This document shows positions 1-5,704 of a stretch of DNA of 5,704 bases, in pieces (position 1 is the stretch's first letter; each line of letters begins with the position of its first letter). A program made the translations under genes and the position numbers. The DNA is from JBBDIM01 sp040880405. Lineage in GTDB: Bacteria > Planctomycetota > Planctomycetia > Pirellulales > Pirellulaceae. The stretch is taken from NCBI GenBank assembly GCA_040880405.1, contig JBBDIM010000070.1, positions 1 through 5,704 on the forward strand, given 5' to 3'. The notes under the pieces were generated by a model. The model was not told the DNA's origin, did not search any database, and worked only from the letters and a program-made list of their open reading frames with translations.

Positions 1-656
1 GCATCCACACCTTCGGGATCTTCGCCGGGTTCAAAAGCCAAGGGGCGCTAGCGACGAACAACGAGCCGGAAAAGGCTTCCCGCCCGTTCGATGAGGATCG
101 CAATGGGATTGTGGTCGCCGAGGGGGGTTGCCTGTACATCTTGGAACGCCTGAGCGACGCCAAGGCGCGCGGGGCAAAGATTTACGGTGAGCTCGCCGGG
201 TACGCCATGAACACCGACGCCACCGACTTCGTTCTGCCGAACCCCGAGCGACAAGCCGAGTGCGTGCAAAAGGCCTTGGCCAAGGCGGGTATCACCGCCG
301 GTGAGATCGACATCGTCAGCACGCACGCCACCGGAACCGACCAGGGTGACACCCAGGAGTGCGCCGCGCTGCGAGCGGTATTCAAAGCGGGTGAACGCAC
401 CCTCATCAACAACACAAAAAGCTTTATCGGCCATGCGATGGGCGCGGCCGGGGCCTTGGAACTCGCGGGCAATTTGCCGTCGCTGGAAGATGGCGTCTGC
501 CACGCCACGATCAATGTCGATCGACTCGATCCCGACTGCGATCTGCCGGGGCTGGTGTTAAACCAGCCACGGGAAACCGGTCCGATTCGGACCATCCTCA
601 ACAATTCGTTCGGCATGTTGGGCATCAACTCGGTGGTCATCATCACGAAGATTTAA
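1..656 (+). CDS. fabF: Beta-ketoacyl-ACP synthase (KAS I/II, FabF-like), C-terminal half, 5' truncated by window edge
   Basis: This is a condensing enzyme that would extend an acyl chain on an acyl carrier protein by decarboxylative Claisen condensation in the cytoplasm. The reading frame is open from base 3 (about 217 residues visible) and the start lies outside the window. The visible part opens with the FabF-like stretch around RPFDEDRNG and VVAEGG. It then shows the first catalytic His in THATGT (codon 324-326), the conserved Lys in NTKSF (417-419) and the second catalytic His in IGHAMGAAG (432-434), and ends with NSFGMLGIN. The nucleophilic Cys would lie a few tens of residues upstream and cannot be checked. 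Both His are present, which argues against a catalytically dead chain-length factor. The gating loop is GMLG where E. coli FabF has GFGG. The neighbouring ACP gene starts 77 bases downstream. The family is secure; whether this is a housekeeping FabF or a cluster-specific paralogue is inferred from context to be the latter. Confidence 0.93.
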   Translation, partial: IHTFGIFAGFKSQGALATNNEPEKASRPFDEDRNGIVVAEGGCLYILERLSDAKARGAKIYGELAGYAMNTDATDFVLPNPERQAECVQKALAKAGITAGEIDIVSTHATGTDQGDTQECAALRAVFKAGERTLINNTKSFIGHAMGAAGALELAGNLPSLEDGVCHATINVDRLDPDCDLPGLVLNQPRETGPIRTILNNSFGMLGINSVVIITKI

Positions 657-718
657 GTTAAACACACGTTCTCGTGGATGAATTTTTGCGTATCCGCGGG
701 CCACAGAAAAAACTCCCC

Positions 719-723
719 AGGAG
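719..723 (+). promoter_or_regulatory. Ribosome binding site of the ACP gene
   Basis: AGGAG lies 10 bases before the ATG at 734. It supports that start over the in-frame upstream GTG at 674. Confidence 0.6.
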
Positions 724-733
724 CATCAGCGGC

Positions 734-985
734 ATGACACCAGGCGAAATCCGTGAAGAAGTATTGGACATCCTGCGCGATATCGCGCCCGACGACGATA
801 TCACGGATATCGACGATCACAAGCCGTTTCGTGACCAGTTGGAAATGGACAGCATGGACTTCCTGGACATCGTGATGGAACTGCGAAAGCGGCACCGCGT
901 GCAGATTCCGGAAGAGGATTATCCACAACTCGCTTCGATGCACAGCACGGTCACTTATCTCGAACCGCTGATGAAGGATCTGTAA
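734..985 (+). CDS. Acyl carrier protein
   Basis: This 83-residue acidic protein has the size and layout of an acyl carrier protein that holds the growing chain as a phosphopantetheine thioester. The attachment site is Ser40 in EMDSMDFLD (codon 851-853), at the start of the predicted recognition helix. It is followed by an acidic and hydrophobic helix (IVMELRKRH) and a third-helix region after IPEEDYPQL. I chose the ATG at 734 because it gives the normal ACP length and has AGGAG at 719-723 upstream. The frame stays open back to a GTG at 674, which would add a 20-residue basic tail that ACPs do not normally have. It sits between the KS and the first flavoenzyme, so it is probably the dedicated carrier for this pathway. 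It is not a close match to the consensus housekeeping AcpP, so I give no symbol. Confidence 0.92.
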   Translation: MTPGEIREEVLDILRDIAPDDDITDIDDHKPFRDQLEMDSMDFLDIVMELRKRHRVQIPEEDYPQLASMHSTVTYLEPLMKDL

Positions 986-1053
986 CGATCTTGCGGGTCT
1001 TCAACCGTTCCATGGCGCCGGCACCGCCTCCGTTTCAGGAATGAATCGTCGCG

Positions 1054-2442
1054 ATGTACGATACGATCATCATCGGTGCTGGAATGTCAGGGCTGGCCGC
1101 CGGAATTCGGCTGGCCCACTTCGGCCAGAATGTCTGCATCCTGGAGCGGCACAACACGATTGGCGGGCTCAACTCGTTCTACCGGCTAGGTGGACGAGAC
1201 TATGACGTCGGCCTGCACGCCGTCACCAACTTCACCCCCAAGGGGGCGAAGAAGGGTCCGCTGAGCCGGCTGCTGAGGCAATTGCGGTTTCGCTGGGACG
1301 AGTTCGCGCTGTGCGAACAGGTCGGCTCGGCAATTGCCTTTCCCGGTGTGACGCTCCGCTTCACGAACGACTTCGCGATGCTACGGAGCGAAGTCGCCGC
1401 GCACTTCCCCGCCCAGAAGGCCAACTTCGAGAAGCTGCACGACTCGATCATCGACTACGACGACATCACCGACGACAACTACAGCCTCTCGGCTCGGAAA
1501 ATTGTCTCGGAGATGATCACCGACCCGCTGCTGGTCGAGATGCTGTTTTGCCCCTTGATGTGGTACGGAAATGCCCGGGAACGGGACATGGACTGGGGTC
1601 AGTTCTGCATCATGTACCGCAGCATCTTCATGGAAGGGTTCGCCCGGCCGCTGAAGGGCGTGCGGCTGCTTTTGAAGAACTTGGTTCGCAAGTATCGGCA
1701 ACTGGGTGGTGAGCTCAAGCTGCGGACCGGGGTGCAGTCGATCCGAGTGGAGAATGACCATGTCGTGGGTGTGGTGCTCGATGATGGTTCGGAAATCTCT
1801 GGCCACCGCGTCGTCTCTTCCGCCGGCTGGTGGGAGACGATGCGGATGTCGCAAGGGGCCGATCCGGCGAAGGCGGGAACGCCCGGCAATTTGAGCTTTG
1901 TCGAGACGATCTCCGTCACTAAGCAGCAGCCCAAGGACATCGGCTACGAGGAGACGATTGTCTTCTTCAACGACTCCGAGAAATTCCACTGGGAGAAGCC
2001 AGAAGACCATCTGTGCGATGTCCGGACCGGGGTGATTTGTTCTCCCAATAATTTCAACTACCAAGGGGATGAAAACCTGGAGGATGGTTTCATCCGAGTG
2101 ACTGCTTTGGCCAACCACGACAAGTGGATGGCCCTGGACGAGTCGCAGTATCGGCTGGAGAAACTCCGCTGGTACGACCGGATCGCCGAGTCGGTGGCGA
2201 GGGTCATCCCCGATTATCGCCGCCATGTGGTCGCCAGCGACATGTTCACGCCCAAAACGGTACACCGTTTCACCTGGCACAAAAACGGGGCAATTTACGG
2301 GGCTCCGGAAAAGAACCTGAGTGGGACGACCCACCTGGATAACCTGTTCATCTGCGGGACGGATCAAGGCTATGTGGGCATTATCGGGGCGATCATGAGC
2401 GGTGTCTCGGTTGCCAACCGGCATTGCCTGCGGGAAATGTGA
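1054..2442 (+). CDS. FAD-dependent oxidoreductase, phytoene desaturase (CrtI)/carotenoid isomerase-like, first copy
   Basis: A 462-residue flavoprotein of the CrtI/CRTISO/retinol saturase superfamily. The N-terminus is a dinucleotide-binding Rossmann fold: IIIGAGMSGLAAG with the glycine motif at residues 8-13, then Glu31 after a hydrophobic strand (NVCILERH) for the ADP ribose, and the second glycine pair IGGLNS at 36-41. The C-terminus carries the matching FAD-binding segment, NLFICGTDQGYVGIIGA and following (about 430-450). The middle, substrate-binding half is not one I can assign to a substrate. I see no signal peptide or clear membrane helix, though many relatives are peripheral membrane enzymes. 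The ATG at 1054 is the first in-frame start next to the Rossmann strand; upstream there is only a weak AGGA at 1037-1040. No phytoene synthase or other carotenoid gene is present, so a carotenoid substrate is unlikely from context. I infer that it acts on the acyl-ACP product made by its neighbours. The family is secure and the reaction unknown. Confidence 0.9.
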   Translation: MYDTIIIGAGMSGLAAGIRLAHFGQNVCILERHNTIGGLNSFYRLGGRDYDVGLHAVTNFTPKGAKKGPLSRLLRQLRFRWDEFALCEQVGSAIAFPGVTLRFTNDFAMLRSEVAAHFPAQKANFEKLHDSIIDYDDITDDNYSLSARKIVSEMITDPLLVEMLFCPLMWYGNARERDMDWGQFCIMYRSIFMEGFARPLKGVRLLLKNLVRKYRQLGGELKLRTGVQSIRVENDHVVGVVLDDGSEISGHRVVSSAGWWETMRMSQGADPAKAGTPGNLSFVETISVTKQQPKDIGYEETIVFFNDSEKFHWEKPEDHLCDVRTGVICSPNNFNYQGDENLEDGFIRVTALANHDKWMALDESQYRLEKLRWYDRIAESVARVIPDYRRHVVASDMFTPKTVHRFTWHKNGAIYGAPEKNLSGTTHLDNLFICGTDQGYVGIIGAIMSGVSVANRHCLREM

Positions 2443-2492
2443 TTTCCCGACACTTCCTCCTGCCTCGCCCCTGCCTTGGTGAGTCACGCTAC

Positions 2493-2509
2493 CTTATCGA
2501 ATTCATAAG
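2493..2509. other. Small inverted repeat just upstream of the second oxidoreductase
   Basis: CTTAT and ATAAG form a 5-base stem around the 7-base loop CGAATTC, ending 8 bases before the ATG at 2518. The structure is AT-rich within a GC-rich region. It could be a weak mRNA hairpin over the translation start region or a chance palindrome. No strong Shine-Dalgarno is visible here. Confidence 0.25.
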
Positions 2510-2517
2510 ACGAAACG

Positions 2518-3967
<1,450 letters not shown>

Positions 3968-3969
<2 letters not shown>

Positions 3970-3974
3970 AGAGA
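3968..3974 (+). promoter_or_regulatory. Ribosome binding site of fabZ, overlapping the upstream stop codon
   Basis: AAAGAGA begins inside the TAA stop of the preceding oxidoreductase and ends 6 bases before the ATG at 3981. This points to translational linkage of the two genes. Confidence 0.55.
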
Positions 3975-3980
3975 ACCACC

Positions 3981-4406
3981 ATGACAAGTTCCGCAATTGA
4001 AGAAGCGATCCCGCACCGCGGGCCGATGTTGTTGGTGGACGAAATCGTCGAGCAATCGGACAACAACATCCATTGCCGCAAGACGTTCCGCGCGGAGGAA
4101 TATTTTTTCCAGGGGCATTACCCAGAGTACCCGCTAGTACCGGGCGTGATCCTCTGCGAGGCCACCATGCAGGCCGGGGCGATCATGCTTTCACGGTTTG
4201 TCGAGGATGGTGGCGGCGTGCCGGTCGCGACGCGAATGAACGACGTGAAGTTCAAAAAAATGATCCGACCCGGCGACACGGTCGACATGCAGGTGGAGTT
4301 GGTCGAACGGGTCTCGGACGCCTTTTTCATGAAGGGCAAAGTCACCTGCGAGGGCAAGCTGGCAATGCGGTTTGATTTCGCCTGCACGCTGGCCCCGGCG
4401 GTTTAG
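3981..4406 (+). CDS. fabZ: 3-hydroxyacyl-ACP dehydratase, FabZ type
   Basis: A 141-residue hot-dog-fold dehydratase that removes water from 3-hydroxyacyl-ACP to give the trans-2-enoyl-ACP. The N-terminal IPHRGPMLLVDEI is the FabZ signature opening (residues 10-22). The catalytic pair is His46 in FFQGHYPEYP and Glu60 in VPGVILCEA, separated by 14 residues as in E. coli FabZ. The length matches the family. The ATG at 3981 has a purine-rich ribosome-binding site and lies 11 bases after the preceding stop. The gene is the last of the tightly spaced block. The enoyl reductase that would use its product follows only after a 396-base non-coding stretch. Because the organism probably has a separate housekeeping FabZ, this may be a cluster-specific paralogue, but that cannot be seen from the window. 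Confidence 0.94.
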   Translation: MTSSAIEEAIPHRGPMLLVDEIVEQSDNNIHCRKTFRAEEYFFQGHYPEYPLVPGVILCEATMQAGAIMLSRFVEDGGGVPVATRMNDVKFKKMIRPGDTVDMQVELVERVSDAFFMKGKVTCEGKLAMRFDFACTLAPAV

Positions 4407-4415
4407 AAAGGCCCG
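4401..4415 (+). repeat. 15-base direct repeat, left copy (spans the fabZ stop codon)
   Basis: GTTTAGAAAGGCCCG includes the last Val codon and TAG stop of fabZ. An identical copy is at 4784-4798, and after one mismatch the next two bases (CC) also agree. Confidence 0.9.
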
Positions 4416-4446
4416 GCCGCGAGAGAAGTCAGGTCGATTGGATGAT

Positions 4447-4467
4447 GGCTTGGAGGGGCATCAAGCC
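4447..4467 (+). other. Small hairpin downstream of fabZ
   Basis: GGCTTG (4447-4452) and CAAGCC (4462-4467) are perfect complements around a 9-base loop. No T-run follows, so it is not a typical intrinsic terminator. It could stabilise the 3' end of the upstream mRNA or be incidental. Confidence 0.35.
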
Positions 4468-4480
4468 TCAACATACAAGA

Positions 4481-4513
4481 TTAGCCACAGAGCACACAGA
4501 GGTCACAGAGAGA
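4481..4513 (+). repeat. Left arm of CACAGAG palindromic repeat
   Basis: TTAGCCACAGAG begins a 33-base arm that contains CACAGAG three times, starting at 4486, 4495 and 4504, a strict 9-base period. It pairs with 4630-4662 with one mismatch. Repeats of this TTAGCCACAGAG type are familiar from dispersed intergenic repeats in planctomycete and other environmental bacterial genomes. Read as protein they give the SHRAHRGHRE type of spurious peptide. Confidence 0.85.
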
Positions 4514-4629
4514 TTTGCTTGCAATCGTCCACACTAATTTGTGACTCACACTCAAGTTGAGCAAAAGGTTCCCATCCCATCCGAATACGGGCCTTAACCC
4601 GCGTGCCGCTCCGCAATGGGCTCCCCTCC

Positions 4630-4662
4630 TCTCTCGGTGACCTCTGTGTGCTCTGTGGCTAA
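4630..4662 (-). repeat. Right arm of CACAGAG palindromic repeat
   Basis: This is the reverse complement of the 4481-4513 arm, matching at 32 of 33 positions. The one difference is at 4636 (G instead of T) and damages the third CTCTGTG unit. The two arms enclose about 116 bases with no obvious complementarity, so the RNA or single-stranded DNA would form a long stem with a large loop. Confidence 0.85.
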
Positions 4663-4783
4663 AAAAGAACCTTCGGCAAGCGTCCATTTTTTAAAGCGAT
4701 CTCCAACCGGAAATCTCAGAGCATGAATCCAATTTCGGTCTCGTTTTCGAGGCGTTCGCACGGCGGGATTCCGGCCTGCGCCC

Positions 4784-4798
4784 GTTTAGAAAGGCCCG
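4784..4798 (+). repeat. 15-base direct repeat, right copy (carries the reductase ribosome-binding site)
   Basis: An exact copy of 4401-4415. Its purine core AGAAAGG lies 8 bases before the GTG start at 4803 and serves as a good Shine-Dalgarno. Confidence 0.9.
4790..4794 (+). promoter_or_regulatory. Ribosome binding site deciding the GTG start of the enoyl reductase
   Basis: AAAGG with an 8-base spacer to GTG at 4803. No ATG lies nearby in this frame before the conserved DKTILVTGVA strand, so GTG is the best start. Confidence 0.65.
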
Positions 4799-4802
4799 TC
4801 CA

Positions 4803-5612
4803 GTGAACGACTTTTTACAACTCGCAGACAAAACGATCCTGGTCACCGGCGTGGCCAATCGGAAGAGCGTCGCGTATCACATCGCCAAAACCCTCGAAGA
4901 ATCGGGCGCGAAGGTGCTGTATGCCGTGCGGAGCGAGGCACGTCGCGAGAGCTTGCAAAAGCTATTGCCGGAGCGGGAATTTTTTCTGTGTGATGTCGAG
5001 CAGGACGACGAAGTCACCGCCTTGGCCGAAGCAATCGCCCAGGCAGGGCACACGCTCGATGGCCTGGTCCATTCAATCGCGTTCGCCGATTACTCCGATG
5101 GCATGAAACCGTTTCACGAGACAACCAAACAGCAGTTTTTGCAGGCGGTCGATATTAGTTGTTTCTCGCTGGTGAAGCTGGCCAATGCCTTGAAGGATCG
5201 TTTCGCCGAAGACGCCTCGGTGGTGACGATCTCGATCTCCACCACGCGGATGGCCAGTGAGAGCTACGGCTACATGGCCCCGATCAAGGCAGCGCTCGAT
5301 TCATCCCTCGCGTTTTTGGCGAAGAGTTTTAGCCGGTTTTCCAGGGTCCGTTTCAACGCTGTCGGCCCCAGTTTGCTAAAAACCTCCGCCTCGGCGGGCA
5401 TTCCCGGCTACGTCGATTCGTACATCTACGCGGAGAAGGTGATCCCAAGGAAGCAAGCCTTGGCGACCCAGGAAGCGGCCAACGTCGCCGTGTTCCTGTT
5501 GAGCCCACGCAGCAGCGGCATCCAAGCCCAGAATGTGGTGGTCGATGCGGGGATGTCGATCAATTATTTTGATCGCGATGTGATCTCGGCGACGGTGCGT
5601 GGTGGTGATTGA
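4803..5612 (+). CDS. fabI: Enoyl-ACP reductase, FabI-like short-chain dehydrogenase
   Basis: A 269-residue SDR-family protein, close to the 262 of E. coli FabI. It would reduce trans-2-enoyl-ACP with NAD(P)H as the last step of an elongation cycle. The cofactor site is ILVTGVANRKSVAYHIA (residues 12-28), the FabI version of the glycine motif, followed by CDVEQDD (63-69) and LVHSIAFA (88-95). The catalytic pair has FabI spacing: Tyr155 (codon 5265-5267) and Lys162, a Y-x6-K motif in SYGYMAPIK. The C-terminal half has the FabI-like sequence VIPRKQALATQEAANVAVFLL and VVVDAGMSIN. Two positions look unusual: aligned by eye, the residue matching E. coli Tyr146 is Ile145, and the SAGP segment reads GPSL. 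Translation starts at GTG with AAAGG 8 bases upstream. The gene is separated from fabZ by 396 non-coding bases but points the same way. FabI-type is likely; substrate preference may be non-standard. Confidence 0.9.
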   Translation: MNDFLQLADKTILVTGVANRKSVAYHIAKTLEESGAKVLYAVRSEARRESLQKLLPEREFFLCDVEQDDEVTALAEAIAQAGHTLDGLVHSIAFADYSDGMKPFHETTKQQFLQAVDISCFSLVKLANALKDRFAEDASVVTISISTTRMASESYGYMAPIKAALDSSLAFLAKSFSRFSRVRFNAVGPSLLKTSASAGIPGYVDSYIYAEKVIPRKQALATQEAANVAVFLLSPRSSGIQAQNVVVDAGMSINYFDRDVISATVRGGD

Positions 5613-5704
5613 ATCGTCCCTTCAGGACTCACGATTTAATGTCGCCCCAAACCCAGGACTGCGTCCTTTTCTAAGCAGTGTCAAGGGTCAAAACGCTAGG
5701 GGAT
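5613..5704. other. Intergenic tail after the enoyl reductase
   Basis: No gene is visible in these 92 bases. CAGGACT occurs twice (5623-5629 and 5654-5660), the second time within the terminator-like hairpin. Confidence 0.6.
5655..5670 (+). terminator. Weak candidate intrinsic terminator after the enoyl reductase
   Basis: AGGAC (5655-5659) and GTCCT (5663-5667) form a 5-base stem with a 3-base loop, followed by a run ending TTTT at 5670. It sits 43 bases after the stop codon, a plausible place for the end of the operon. The stem is short and the T-run brief, so it may only be a weak terminator. Confidence 0.35.

Larger units (their letters stand above)
4416..4783. mobile_element. Candidate inserted element between fabZ and the enoyl reductase (non-autonomous, no transposase)
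   Basis: This 368-base stretch contains no credible gene and is bracketed by a perfect 15-base direct repeat that looks like a target duplication. It includes the 4481-4662 palindromic repeat unit, 65 bases of left flank with a small hairpin and 121 bases of right flank. I see no convincing terminal inverted repeats at the ends of the 368 bases, and the palindrome does not abut the direct repeats. A simple miniature transposon is therefore not proven; a slippage or recombination duplication would give the same picture. Confidence 0.45.

Noticed and set aside
48..646. Minus-strand open frames opposite the KS gene
   Set aside because: The plus strand has the KS catalytic His and Lys motifs; the minus-strand frames have none.
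665..676. CACG-TTCT-CGTG hairpin after the KS gene as a terminator
   Set aside because: Only a 4-base stem with no T-run; the downstream genes appear to be part of the same operon.
1381..2487. Long open frame on the minus strand (368 codons) opposite the first flavoenzyme
   Set aside because: It lies antisense to a clear CrtI-like gene, shows no recognisable domain and is expected from GC-rich codon bias.
4481..4662. CRISPR array
   Set aside because: The short repeats are 7 bases at 9-base spacing, arranged as inverted arms, with no spacer-length unique sequences and no cas genes.
4372..4687. Short open frames on both strands across the spacer, with peptides like SHRAHRGHRE
   Set aside because: These peptides are the translation of the CACAGAG palindrome, a known source of spurious gene calls. 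The plus-strand one also overlaps the fabZ end.
4663..4783. Promoter for the enoyl reductase in the right flank of the spacer
   Set aside because: The TTTTTTAAA stretch near 4688 is AT-rich, but I could not find a convincing pair of -35 and -10 boxes at proper spacing.

Overview
The window holds most of a one-direction (+ strand) fatty-acid/polyketide-type gene cluster. In order it carries the C-terminal half of a beta-ketoacyl-ACP synthase (KS), an acyl carrier protein (ACP), two different FAD-dependent oxidoreductases of the phytoene desaturase (CrtI)/carotenoid isomerase/retinol saturase superfamily, a FabZ-type 3-hydroxyacyl-ACP dehydratase and a FabI-type enoyl-ACP reductase. Gaps between the first five genes are 11 to 77 bases, which fits one transcription unit. 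The KS runs off the left edge, so the operon begins upstream. No ketoreductase (FabG) is visible.

The moderately high GC content, the gene order and the CACAGAG-type dispersed palindrome suggest a planctomycete, possibly of the Pirellula/Rhodopirellula/Blastopirellula kind. This is an inference from gene content only. Clusters combining KS, ACP, CrtI-like enzymes, FabZ and FabI have been discussed as candidate ladderane lipid genes in anammox planctomycetes, and I recall similar clusters in non-anammox planctomycetes that make no ladderanes. The product here is unknown. A reasonable model is that KS, FabZ and FabI (with a ketoreductase from elsewhere) build an acyl chain on the dedicated ACP, and the two flavoenzymes desaturate, isomerise or saturate it.

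Region by region: 1-656 KS (partial); 734-985 ACP; 1054-2442 first CrtI-like oxidoreductase; 2518-3969 second CrtI-like oxidoreductase; 3981-4406 FabZ; 4407-4802 a 396-base non-coding stretch; 4803-5612 FabI-like reductase with a GTG start; 5613-5704 a short tail with a weak terminator-like hairpin.

The 4407-4802 stretch is the most unusual non-coding part. It contains a pair of 33-base inverted arms built from 9-base-spaced CACAGAG units. It is also bracketed by a perfect 15-base direct repeat: the left copy spans the fabZ stop codon and the right copy supplies the ribosome-binding site of the reductase gene. This looks like an insertion or duplication that split a formerly tight fabZ-fabI junction.
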